Shown here one piece after another: positions 45,699 through 53,351 of a stretch of 64,000 nucleotides of DNA. A program made the position numbers and the translations under genes. The notes beneath the pieces were generated by a model. The model saw only the letters and a list, made by a program, of their open reading frames with translations, was not told where the DNA came from and ran no database searches. The stretch spans positions 1 through 64,000 of the forward strand of contig NZ_JASHJX010000012.1 of assembly GCF_030732985.1 (NCBI RefSeq), written 5' to 3'. Source of the DNA: Nioella sp. MMSF_3534 (GTDB lineage Bacteria; Pseudomonadota; Alphaproteobacteria; Rhodobacterales; Rhodobacteraceae). Each line of letters opens with the position of its first letter. Positions within the stretch are counted from its first letter, which is position 1.

Positions 45699-46676
45699 CT
45701 ACTCCTTGTTGGATGTGTGTGCGGCCTTGGCGACCGTCGTGTTTCGGGGGTTGGAAATGCGTTCCGGCAGCAGCCCCTCTGGCCGCCAGAGCAACATGGA
45801 AACGATCAGCGTCCCGATGAGGATGTACTGGATCGAGCCCGCGTCAAGCTGCATCGAGTCGGGCACAAGCCGGGTCAGGGCGAATCCGCTGAGCGTCCAG
45901 GCCCCCCAGATCAGCACCGCGCCAAGCACCGCGCCGCGATTGTTGCCCGCGCCGCCGACGATCAGCATGGCCCAGACCTGGAAGGTCAGGATCGGCAGCA
46001 GGTCCTGCGGGCTGACAAAGGCGGTGTAGGAGACGTAGAGCCCGCCGCCCGCGCCCATGATCGCCGCACCGATGACCAGCGACCACAGGCGCAGACGCGT
46101 CGGGCTCTTGCCAAGCGCGCGGGCGGCGGTCTCATCCTCGCGGATCGCGCGCAGGGCGCGGCCGAAGGGCGAATGCACCAGCCGCTCGATTCCCCACCAG
46201 ACGAGGGCCAGAACCGCCAGCACGATCAGCAGGAAGACGACACCAAAGAGGAAGTTGCTTTCGATCACCGCTTCGAACGGGCGTGGAAAGCCGCGCATGC
46301 CGCGCGCGCCTCCGGTCAGCCATTGGGAATTGCGGGCCAGCGATTCCAGCGCCACGGCCACGCCGAAGGTGGAAATGGCCAGATAGTCGTGCCGCAGCCG
46401 CAGCGTCAGCAGCCCCACCACCCAGGCCAGCGCCGCCGCCAGCAGGACGCCCCCGCCAAGCGCCACCAGATAGGGCAGGCCGAAGCCGCCGAACTGGCCG
46501 GGCTCGGCAGGCCCGCCAAGGATCATCGTGCCATAGGCCCCGGCCCCGAAGAACGCGACCACGCCGCCATTGAACAGCCCGGTATAGCCCCATTGCAGGT
46601 TCAGCCCGAGGGTGATGATGGCCATGATCCCGGCCATTGTCAGGAAGAATGTCAGGTAGGACACCACGCCGATCAT
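45699..46676 (-). CDS. Branched-chain-type ABC permease (LivM-like)
   Basis: A 325-residue polytopic permease. The LivM signatures are ITLGLNLQWGYTGLFNGGVVAFFGAGAYG near the N-terminus, LRLRHDYLAISTFGVA near 92 and the coupling region GRALRAIREDETAARALGKSP near 188. The start at 46676 overlaps the LivH-type stop by 4 bases; the frame remains open upstream within the LivH gene but that is not translated. It pairs with the LivH-like protein to form the membrane pore. Confidence 0.92.
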   Translation of the reverse strand: MIGVVSYLTFFLTMAGIMAIITLGLNLQWGYTGLFNGGVVAFFGAGAYGTMILGGPAEPGQFGGFGLPYLVALGGGVLLAAALAWVVGLLTLRLRHDYLAISTFGVAVALESLARNSQWLTGGARGMRGFPRPFEAVIESNFLFGVVFLLIVLAVLALVWWGIERLVHSPFGRALRAIREDETAARALGKSPTRLRLWSLVIGAAIMGAGGGLYVSYTAFVSPQDLLPILTFQVWAMLIVGGAGNNRGAVLGAVLIWGAWTLSGFALTRLVPDSMQLDAGSIQYILIGTLIVSMLLWRPEGLLPERISNPRNTTVAKAAHTSNKE

Positions 46677-47587
46677 CTTTGATCCTCCCCGAACAGGCCC
46701 TGAGGGCGCACCAGTAGCACCGCCAGAATGATGAGAAACGGCATCGCCGGTGCGTAGCCCGAGGGCAGCACCAGCAGCGCAAGGCCAGAGGCGATGCCGA
46801 CAATGAAGCCGCCCAGAACCGCGCCGTAGACACTGCCGATGCCCCCCACGATGGTCGCGGCGAAGACCGGAAGCAGAAAGACCGGCCCGATCATCGGGTT
46901 CAGCTGGTTGGTCAGCGCATAAAGTGTGCCCGCCGCCGCCGACAGACTGCCCGCGATGATCCAGACCGCCGCTATGACGGTTGTCAGCCGCACCCCGGCA
47001 ACCTGCGCCAACGCCGGGTTTTCCGCCACCGCGCGCAGGGCGAAGCCGAAGGTGGTGCGGGTCAGGACCAGGTGCAGCGCCAGCATCAGCACCAGCGCCA
47101 GCACCAGCACGAAGACCTGGTCGGGCTTGATCAGGATCAGCGGATCGAAACTGAGAATGGTCGCGCGGGCGATTTCCTGCGAATAGAGCTGCGCGTGATG
47201 GCCGAAGATCAGCACGATCACGTTGCGGATGATCAGCGCCACGCCGAAACTGGCAAAGACCATCGACAGCGGATCGGCCTTCTGCCGGATGCGGCGGAAC
47301 ACGAGCCAGTCGATTACCACGGCCGACAGCCCCGTCAGCACCATGGCGATGACCATGGAGAGGGCCAGCGCGCCGGTCAGGGTCAGGGGCGCGAAGGCCT
47401 CGTCCAGCACGGGGACCAGCGTGGAAAACAGCCGGTCGAAGACCAGCGCCGCATAGGCGCCAATGGCCAGCAGTTCCGAATAGGCGAAATTGGCAAAGCG
47501 CAGCATGTGCATGATCAGGGTCAGCCCGATTGCGCCGAGCGAGATGATCGCGCCAGTGAGGATGCCGTCGAGGAGGCTCTGGATCAT
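46673..47587 (-). CDS. Branched-chain-type ABC permease (LivH-like)
   Basis: A 304-residue permease with about eight helices. Features include GAIISLGAIGLTLIMHMLRFANFAYSE at the N-terminus, GFALRAVAENPALAQVAGVRL near 172 (the EAA-like loop contacting the ATPases) and FAATIVGGIGSVYGAVLGG near 240. Overlaps of 4 bases on both sides show tight translational coupling in the operon. Confidence 0.92.
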   Translation of the reverse strand: MIQSLLDGILTGAIISLGAIGLTLIMHMLRFANFAYSELLAIGAYAALVFDRLFSTLVPVLDEAFAPLTLTGALALSMVIAMVLTGLSAVVIDWLVFRRIRQKADPLSMVFASFGVALIIRNVIVLIFGHHAQLYSQEIARATILSFDPLILIKPDQVFVLVLALVLMLALHLVLTRTTFGFALRAVAENPALAQVAGVRLTTVIAAVWIIAGSLSAAAGTLYALTNQLNPMIGPVFLLPVFAATIVGGIGSVYGAVLGGFIVGIASGLALLVLPSGYAPAMPFLIILAVLLVRPQGLFGEDQR

Positions 47588-48306
47588 GACGCCACCATCC
47601 GCTTGCCGCCAAGGTAGATTTCGCCCACCACCGGATCGGATGCGATCTGCGCCGCAGGCCCGTCGATCTGGTTGCGCCCTTCGGCGAGGATGTAGCAGTG
47701 ATCGGCCACGCGCAGGGCCTGCTTCACGTTCTGTTCGACCAGCAGCACCGTCACCCCCTGTTCCGTCAGGCCGCGCGTCAGGTCCAGCACCTCGCCCGCG
47801 ATCTTGGGCGACAGCCCGGCAGAGGGTTCATCGAGCAGGATCACCGAAGGCCGGTTCGCCAGCGCCATGGCCACGGCCAGCATCTGCCGCTGCCCGCCCG
47901 ACAGCGCGCCCGCGCGGTCGCCACGCTTGTCGCGCAGCGCCGGGAAGAGATCGTAAAGCTCCTCCAGCCGCGTGGCGCGGTCGGGCGCGCGGCGCAGGAC
48001 CAGCATCAGGTTTTCGCGGATCGTGAGATGGCGGAAGATGTTGTCGGTCTGCGGCACATAGGCCAGCCCATGCGACCCCATCAGGTCCGGGCGCAGGCCG
48101 GTGATGTCTGTCTCGCCCAGCATCACACGCCCGCTGCTGACCGGTACAAGCCCGGCGATGGCCTTGATGAGCGTCGATTTCCCGGCCCCGTTCGGGCCGA
48201 TGATGACGGTCAGTTTGGCGTGTTCCGCCACGAGGTCCACGTTGCGCAGGATCGGCAGATCGCGCACATATCCGGCCTCCAGCTGTTCGATGCGCAACAC
48301 GGTCAT
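47584..48306 (-). CDS. Branched-chain-type ABC ATPase (LivF-like)
   Basis: A 240-residue ATP-binding subunit. Walker A is GPNGAGKSTLIKAIAGL near residue 38, the signature is LSGGQRQMLAVAMALA near 135, and Walker B is VILLDEPSAGLS near 156, followed by the H-loop replacement region VLLVEQNV, typical for LivF. It powers uptake together with the LivG-like ATPase encoded just upstream. Confidence 0.93.
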   Translation of the reverse strand: MTVLRIEQLEAGYVRDLPILRNVDLVAEHAKLTVIIGPNGAGKSTLIKAIAGLVPVSSGRVMLGETDITGLRPDLMGSHGLAYVPQTDNIFRHLTIRENLMLVLRRAPDRATRLEELYDLFPALRDKRGDRAGALSGGQRQMLAVAMALANRPSVILLDEPSAGLSPKIAGEVLDLTRGLTEQGVTVLLVEQNVKQALRVADHCYILAEGRNQIDGPAAQIASDPVVGEIYLGGKRMVAS

Positions 48307-49070
48307 GCGGGCGCCCCCAGATAGGCGTCCAGAAGCTCCGGGTTCACGCGGGCCTCCTCTGCGGTGCCCTGGAACATAACCTTGCCCTCGGCCAGTGCGA
48401 TCACCGGGTCGCAGTGGCGCATGACGAAATCCATGTCGTGCTCGATCACCACGAAGGTCACGCCGCGCCGGTTCAACTGTTCGATCCGGTCGATGAGGAT
48501 GTTTGTCAGCGACGGGTTCACCCCCGCCGCCGGTTCGTCGAGCAGGATCACGGAGGGATCGCCCATCAGCGCGCGACCAAGTTCCAGTAGTTTCATCTGC
48601 CCGCCGGAGATCTTTCCCGCCGGGTGATCCGCGAGATGCGCAAGCGTCACGAAATCGAGGATTTCCTCTGCCTTCGCGTGCAGCTTGCGTTCCTGTTCGG
48701 CCACGCGGCCCCGGCGAAAGAGCGCGCCGGATACCGTTTCGCCCACCTGCGCGGGCGGGGCCAGCATCAGGTTGTCCATCACGCTCATCCGCCGGAAGGG
48801 GCGGGGGATCTGGAAGGTGCGGGCGAGGCCGAGTGCGAACAGTGCCTCCGGCGGTTTGCCGGTGATGTCTTGCCCGTTCAGGGACACGGTGCCGCTGGTG
48901 GGTTTCAAACTGCCCGCAACCATGTTGAACAACGTCGTCTTACCCGCGCCATTGGGGCCGATCAGCCCCGTGATGCTGCCCTTGCGGATGTCCAGCGTCA
49001 CCCCGTCCACGGCACGGAACGGGCCGAAATCGCGGGTCAGCCCGGCAAGGGACAGGGCCGCGTCGGTCAT
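48303..49070 (-). CDS. Branched-chain-type ABC ATPase (LivG-like)
   Basis: A 255-residue ATP-binding subunit. Walker A GPNGAGKTTLFNMVAG lies near 39, the signature ISGGQMKLLELGRALM near 154, Walker B VILLDEPAAGV near 175, and the H-loop FVVIEHDMDFV near 207. The LARTFQIPRPF segment near 88 is the LivG insertion. The start at 49070 overlaps the aldo/keto reductase stop by 4 bases; the frame is open further upstream but that is a shadow. Confidence 0.93.
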   Translation of the reverse strand: MTDAALSLAGLTRDFGPFRAVDGVTLDIRKGSITGLIGPNGAGKTTLFNMVAGSLKPTSGTVSLNGQDITGKPPEALFALGLARTFQIPRPFRRMSVMDNLMLAPPAQVGETVSGALFRRGRVAEQERKLHAKAEEILDFVTLAHLADHPAGKISGGQMKLLELGRALMGDPSVILLDEPAAGVNPSLTNILIDRIEQLNRRGVTFVVIEHDMDFVMRHCDPVIALAEGKVMFQGTAEEARVNPELLDAYLGAPA

Positions 49071-50140
49071 GATCCGTGCACCTTGTCGGCGGGGTTGGTG
49101 TTGAGGTTGTATTTCATGATCCGCCCGTGACGGCCGCTGCGGTCTCCTTCCAGCCCATAGACCGGGCCGCTCGGGCCGCCCGCCTGCGCCAGAATCGCGT
49201 CGATCTGTGCGCGGTCCTCCGCATCCAGCGCGAACCCGAAGACCTCCAGCGTCTTGGGCAGGTGGCGGGCATAGCGCGCGCCGACGATGGCGGCGGCAAC
49301 CTGCGGCTGATCCAGCACCCACCGTGTCGCGACCGAGGACAGCGCCACCCCGTGCTTGTCCCCGATGGCCTGCAACGTCTGCAACAGGGCCTGAAACAGA
49401 TCCCAGGGCCCGAATTCGTCAATGATCAGACGGTATTTCACAAGGCTGCGGTTCTCGAAGGTAAATCCGGGATCGGGCTGGCCAAGCCAGTTTTCCGTCA
49501 GGAACCCGCCTGCCAGCGTGCCATAGGCCAGGATCTGCACATTGCGCCGCGCGCCCCAGTCGCTGAACGCCCCGGCAGGGCGACGGTCCAGCACAGAATA
49601 CTGCACCTGCGCCGAGACCACATCAAAACCGGCATCACAGAAGCGGTCCATCACCGGCGTGTTCCAGTTGGTGGCGCCGAGGTTGGCGATCTTGCCCTTC
49701 TTCTGGCAGTCCTTCAGCACATCGAGCGCCTCGACCGCGTTGCCGATGGACATGTCCCACCAGTAGAACTGCACAAGGGGGATGCATTCGATCTGCAGGC
49801 GTTTCAGCGACCGGTCGACGATGGCCTCCACCTCGTCGGGGCGAATATCTGCCAGGCGGCCAAGGTCCGGCACCAGTTTCGTATGCACCATCACGCGGTC
49901 GGCGGCCTCGGCCCCGCGACGGTTGCGCATATCGGCGATGAAATGGCCGATCATCTCCTCCACGCCGGTATAGATGTCGGCGCAGTCGAAGGTGGTGATC
50001 CCGGCATCAAGGAAAGCTTCCATATCCGCGATGGCCTGCTCGCGGAGCACCTCGCCATGGTCACCGGCCAGCTGCCAGCCGCCCTTGATCACGCGCGAAA
50101 TGCGGTGGCCGGGGCGCAGATCCGCCGTTTCCAATGTCAT
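49067..50140 (-). CDS. Aldo/keto reductase with Tyr in place of the catalytic His
   Basis: A 357-residue AKR-fold protein. Three of the four catalytic residues are present: Asp52 and Tyr57 in FDCADIY, and Lys88 in VHTK. The fourth position, normally His in LxxxHWW, reads LVQFYWW (Tyr126). The cofactor-binding end (ATRWVLDQPQVAAAIVGARY near 285) is kept. It may use altered chemistry or substrate range. AGGAG seven bases upstream sets the start at 50140. It overlaps the TIGR04076 gene and the LivG-type gene by 4 bases each, so it belongs to the transporter operon, and it is a paralogue of the fused AKR encoded on the other side of GntR. Confidence 0.85.
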   Translation of the reverse strand: MTLETADLRPGHRISRVIKGGWQLAGDHGEVLREQAIADMEAFLDAGITTFDCADIYTGVEEMIGHFIADMRNRRGAEAADRVMVHTKLVPDLGRLADIRPDEVEAIVDRSLKRLQIECIPLVQFYWWDMSIGNAVEALDVLKDCQKKGKIANLGATNWNTPVMDRFCDAGFDVVSAQVQYSVLDRRPAGAFSDWGARRNVQILAYGTLAGGFLTENWLGQPDPGFTFENRSLVKYRLIIDEFGPWDLFQALLQTLQAIGDKHGVALSSVATRWVLDQPQVAAAIVGARYARHLPKTLEVFGFALDAEDRAQIDAILAQAGGPSGPVYGLEGDRSGRHGRIMKYNLNTNPADKVHGS

Positions 50141-50511
50141 CCGTCGGTCTCCTGCCAATAGGGGGTGCTGCGTTGATCCGGCAGGCCCGTTGTCGCCGCG
50201 TGAGAGTACCAGCGTTTGCCCTCACGGATGATGCGGAAGCGACCGCCGCAATGGGGATCGGGGCAGGCGACCTCTGCGTCGGTGCTCATCCAGTCATCTT
50301 CGTCGGTCAGCCGCTGCTTGGCGGGCAGAAGCGGCAGAAGGGCGGCCAAGGCATACATGGATAGCTTGTGCGGCTGGTCGAAAACGAGGTTTTCGCCGAT
50401 CACGCGGAAGGATTCCCCCTCCACATGGCGGCACACGGGCGCACGCCCGTCCAGCACGGTATCGACCCGTAAGTCATAGAGCCAGAACCCCCGTTCCCCG
50501 TCCTTTTCCAT
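50137..50511 (-). CDS. TIGR04076 family small protein
   Basis: A 124-residue soluble protein matching the TIGR04076 pattern: a DLRVDTVLDGRAPVCRHVEG start, GESFRVIGENLVF, MYALAALLPLLPAKQR and a cysteine-rich CPDPHCGGRFRI near residue 80 that may bind a metal. It is the first gene of the eight-gene operon. The start at 50511 is favoured by an upstream AAGGCGGG; the frame is open to 50565, but that would run into the GntR-type operator. Function unknown for the family; the context is uptake and reduction of a small molecule. Confidence 0.7.
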   Translation of the reverse strand: MEKDGERGFWLYDLRVDTVLDGRAPVCRHVEGESFRVIGENLVFDQPHKLSMYALAALLPLLPAKQRLTDEDDWMSTDAEVACPDPHCGGRFRIIREGKRWYSHAATTGLPDQRSTPYWQETDG

Positions 50512-50549
50512 CGTCCCGCCTTTCCGGCCTTGCCGTGTGATCTGCGATC

Positions 50550-50566
50550 TGTGATATTTAATCACA
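50550..50566. promoter_or_regulatory. Candidate GntR operator
   Basis: TGTGAT-ATTTA-ATCACA is a perfect 6-bp dyad in the 82-base gap between the divergent TIGR04076 and GntR genes. A further TGTGAT copy lies at 50536-50541. It is placed to control both transcripts and is the natural site for the adjacent GntR protein. Confidence 0.65.
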
Positions 50567-50593
50567 AGTATTCACCGATTCTGTCAAGCGCCC

Positions 50594-51247
50594 ATGTCTG
50601 CACCCGCCATTGCCCCGCTCGATCCGACCAAGCTGCGTGAAAACGCCTATTTCGCCCTGCGCGATGCCTTTACGCGCGGGGCCTTCGCGCCCGGCGACGT
50701 GCTGACCCTGCGCGATCTGGCCGCGCAGCTGGGTGTGTCAATGACGCCGGTGCGAGAGGCGGTGCGCCGCCTGGTGGCGGAAGGGGCTCTGGTTGATACG
50801 CCCACGCGCAAGCTGATGGTGCCCGCCTTTGATGCGCGCCGGGCGGGCGATCTGATGGCGGCGCGGCTGGCGATGGAGGCTCTTGCCCTCGATCAGTCGA
50901 TGGACCGGATGTCAGAGACCGATCTCGCGGCGCTCGATGCGATCCTCGCGCGGGTTCCTGACACCCCCGGCGCCACGCCCGACCTGGTGGCAAATCACGA
51001 GTTTCACTTCACGCTCTACCGCATCGGCAGGTCCGAGGTGCTGCTGCCCATCGTCGAGGCGCTGTGGCTGCAATATGGGGCCTATCTGAACCTGATCATC
51101 AATCGCCCGGCCGCCTCTGAAATCGAGGAACATGTGCATCACTTCGAACTGATGGATGCGCTGCGCCGTGGGGACCGGGACGCCGCCCATGCCGCTCTCA
51201 AGGCCGATATCACCCGGTCCTTCAATTTCCTTCTGCCACCGGAGTAA
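50594..51247 (+). CDS. GntR family regulator (FCD type)
   Basis: A 217-residue GntR/FadR-type regulator. The winged helix covers residues about 15-75 (GDVLTLRDLAAQLGVSMTPVREAVRRLVAEGAL). The all-helical FCD domain follows, with the metal-ligand pattern of Asp, His and His (ANHEFHFTLYRIG near 135, then HVHHFELMDALRRGD near 180). It reads divergently from the transporter operon and is followed four bases later by the AKR-Rid fusion gene. It probably represses both arms until the imported ligand appears. Confidence 0.92.
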   Translation: MSAPAIAPLDPTKLRENAYFALRDAFTRGAFAPGDVLTLRDLAAQLGVSMTPVREAVRRLVAEGALVDTPTRKLMVPAFDARRAGDLMAARLAMEALALDQSMDRMSETDLAALDAILARVPDTPGATPDLVANHEFHFTLYRIGRSEVLLPIVEALWLQYGAYLNLIINRPAASEIEEHVHHFELMDALRRGDRDAAHAALKADITRSFNFLLPPE

Positions 51248-51251
51248 GCCC

Positions 51252-52709
51252 ATGACCGCCCGCCCGGATCGCCTGACCCTATCTGATCAGTTGACCATTT
51301 CTCGGGCGCTGACCGGCCTTTGGCAGGTCGCGGATATCGAGAAGGACGGCGCGGTCATCGACCCGGAAACCGGCGCCGACTGGCTGGCGGCTTATGCCGA
51401 TCAGGGCTTCGATACCTTCGACATGGCCGACCATTATGGCAGTTCCGAAATCATCGCAGGGCATCTTTTGGCGCGAGGCGGCGCGCCTCGTCCGCTGGCC
51501 TTCACGAAATGGTGCCCACCTCCGGGCCCGATGACGGCCGAGGTGGTGCGGGCAGGGGTTGAGGAACGGCTGCAGCGCCTTCAGGTGGACCGGATCGACC
51601 TTCTGCAATTCCACTGGTGGACCTTCGAACATCCCGAATGGCTCGACGCGCTGCACGAACTGGCGCGGCTGCGAGAGGAAGGGCTGATCGCGGAGCTTGG
51701 CGTCACCAATTTTGACGCGGCGCATCTGAACCTTGCCCTGTCGGACGGGGTGCCGATCCTGACCAACCAGGTCAGCTTCTCGCTGATCGACCGGCGCGCG
51801 GCGGGGGATCTGGCCGAGGTCTGCGCACGACATGGGGCGTGGCTTCTGGGCTATGGAACGCTCAATGGCGGGTTCCTGTCCGACAAGTGGCTGGACAAGC
51901 CCGAGCCGCAGGACATCAGCGACTGGTCCAAGATGAAGTATCATCGCTTTATCACGGCCGCCGGAGGCTGGGACGCGTTCCAGGGGATATTGCGGGCGGC
52001 GGCGGGCATTGCGCGAAAGCATGGTGTGTCGATCTCCAACGTGGCCACCCGATGGGTGCTGGAACAGACCCGCGTCGCCGGCGTGATCATCGGTGCGCGG
52101 CTTGGCGAGGCGGTTCACACAGCTGACAATCTGCGGCTCTTCTCCTTCGCGCTGGACGCGGAGGATCGCGCGGCGCTGGACGCCGCCTTCGCGGCCACGA
52201 CGCCCATTCCCGGCGATTGCGGCGATGAATACCGCAAGCCGCCCTTCCTGACCGCCTCGGGCGATCTTTCCCATCACCTCGATGCGATCCCCAAGCCATT
52301 CACGCCGGAGCCTGCTGGCGTATCATCCACCCGCGTGTTGACCGGCTCCTATTGGGAAGACGAGGCGGGTTACTGCCGCGCGCAACGCATCGGGGACCGG
52401 GTGCTGGTCTCGGGCACCACGGCGATTGCGGGGCTCGACCGGCCCGTCGCACCGCAGGATGCAGGCGCGCAGACAACCTATATCCTCGACCGGATCATCG
52501 CAGCGGTGATCTCGCTCGGCGGGCGGGTGGAGGATATCGCCCGCACGCGGATCTACATCACCGACGAGGCCGACGTTCTGGCCATCTCCCGCGCGCATGG
52601 CCGCGTCTTCGGCCAGATCAAGCCCGCGAACACGCTGGTGCGCGTGGCGGGGCTGATCGGCGATCACCGGGTCGAGATCGAGGCCGAGGCGATCCTCAAC
52701 CGGATCTAG
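51252..52709 (+). CDS. Aldo/keto reductase fused to a Rid domain
   Basis: A 485-residue two-domain protein. Residues about 10-330 form an aldo/keto reductase with a full tetrad: Asp57 and Tyr62 (FDMADHY), Lys86 (FTKW) and His121 (LLQFHWW). Residues about 358-485 form a Rid/YjgF domain (RVLVSGTTAI, RVEDIARTRIYIT, LVRVAGLIGDHRVEIEAEA). The Arg that defines imine-hydrolysing RidA appears replaced (ANTLV instead of ARxxV), which places it with other Rid subfamilies. The start at 51252 lies four bases after the GntR stop. A single protein that reduces a carbonyl and also carries a Rid fold is unusual and fits a pathway with an unstable imine or enamine. Confidence 0.88.
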   Translation: MTARPDRLTLSDQLTISRALTGLWQVADIEKDGAVIDPETGADWLAAYADQGFDTFDMADHYGSSEIIAGHLLARGGAPRPLAFTKWCPPPGPMTAEVVRAGVEERLQRLQVDRIDLLQFHWWTFEHPEWLDALHELARLREEGLIAELGVTNFDAAHLNLALSDGVPILTNQVSFSLIDRRAAGDLAEVCARHGAWLLGYGTLNGGFLSDKWLDKPEPQDISDWSKMKYHRFITAAGGWDAFQGILRAAAGIARKHGVSISNVATRWVLEQTRVAGVIIGARLGEAVHTADNLRLFSFALDAEDRAALDAAFAATTPIPGDCGDEYRKPPFLTASGDLSHHLDAIPKPFTPEPAGVSSTRVLTGSYWEDEAGYCRAQRIGDRVLVSGTTAIAGLDRPVAPQDAGAQTTYILDRIIAAVISLGGRVEDIARTRIYITDEADVLAISRAHGRVFGQIKPANTLVRVAGLIGDHRVEIEAEAILNRI

Positions 52710-52814
52710 GATCACGGGTGGACCGAAAAAGCAGCGGGCGGCGATGCGCCGAACGGGGTGGGCTGTCAGGCAGCGCCCAAGCCAGCGGCGCGAGGTGGCA
52801 AGGGATCAGCCGGA

Positions 52815-53351
52815 TCACGTCGGTGCGGAGGGATCAATGGTCTCTGCTCCCGCCAGCCGAGCCAGCAAGGACCAAAGCGCCGCCCCATCAGGCGACTGAA
52901 CCCGGATCATCAGGCGGTTGCCGCCGCGCGTGACATGAGCGCCAAGACCGCCGAACAGCGTTGTGGCCGATGGCGAGCTGCCATCGAGCGGCGTTGCGGT
53001 GCAGGCGGCGGCGATTTCCTCGACGCGAGAGCCCTCCAGCGAGATGAGAGTATAGAGATCATCGGCAAGACTGATCGCATAGGACCCGTGCCAGCCGGGC
53101 GCCACGTCCAGCGGCGCGTCGGTGACCAGCAGCGCCCTGTCCCGCGCGATGCGGATCGCGTGCGTCCCCTCCGGTGCCGGTGCCCCGCAGCCCAGAACGG
53201 GCGCCCCTTCCACCAGTGCCGAGAGCGCCGCATCCAGATCGCCAGAGATCATCAGTGCCCCACCGGGGGCGATGCAGGTGACCGAGAGGCCGGGATACTC
53301 CGCCACCTGTCCCGGTTCCGGGCTCGGATTGGTCCAGTGACGTTCATCCAT
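52815..53351 (-). CDS. soxG: Sarcosine-oxidase gamma-subunit family protein
   Basis: A 178-residue SoxG-type subunit. It has the low-conservation GcvT-like half fold of the gamma subunit, with LFGGLGAHVTRGGNRLMIRV near 135 as the clearest match. It overlaps the soxA gene by 8 bases and is the last gene of the operon. In tetrameric sarcosine oxidase it packs against the alpha subunit. The same architecture is used by N-methylglutamate dehydrogenase (MgdD), which cannot be excluded. Confidence 0.82.
   Translation of the reverse strand: MDERHWTNPSPEPGQVAEYPGLSVTCIAPGGALMISGDLDAALSALVEGAPVLGCGAPAPEGTHAIRIARDRALLVTDAPLDVAPGWHGSYAISLADDLYTLISLEGSRVEEIAAACTATPLDGSSPSATTLFGGLGAHVTRGGNRLMIRVQSPDGAALWSLLARLAGAETIDPSAPT

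Noticed and set aside
45699-47612. LivM-LivH fusion suggested by one 637-codon open frame
   Set aside because: The upstream half is an out-of-frame shadow of the LivH-type gene, whose own frame is intact and overlaps LivM by 4 bases.
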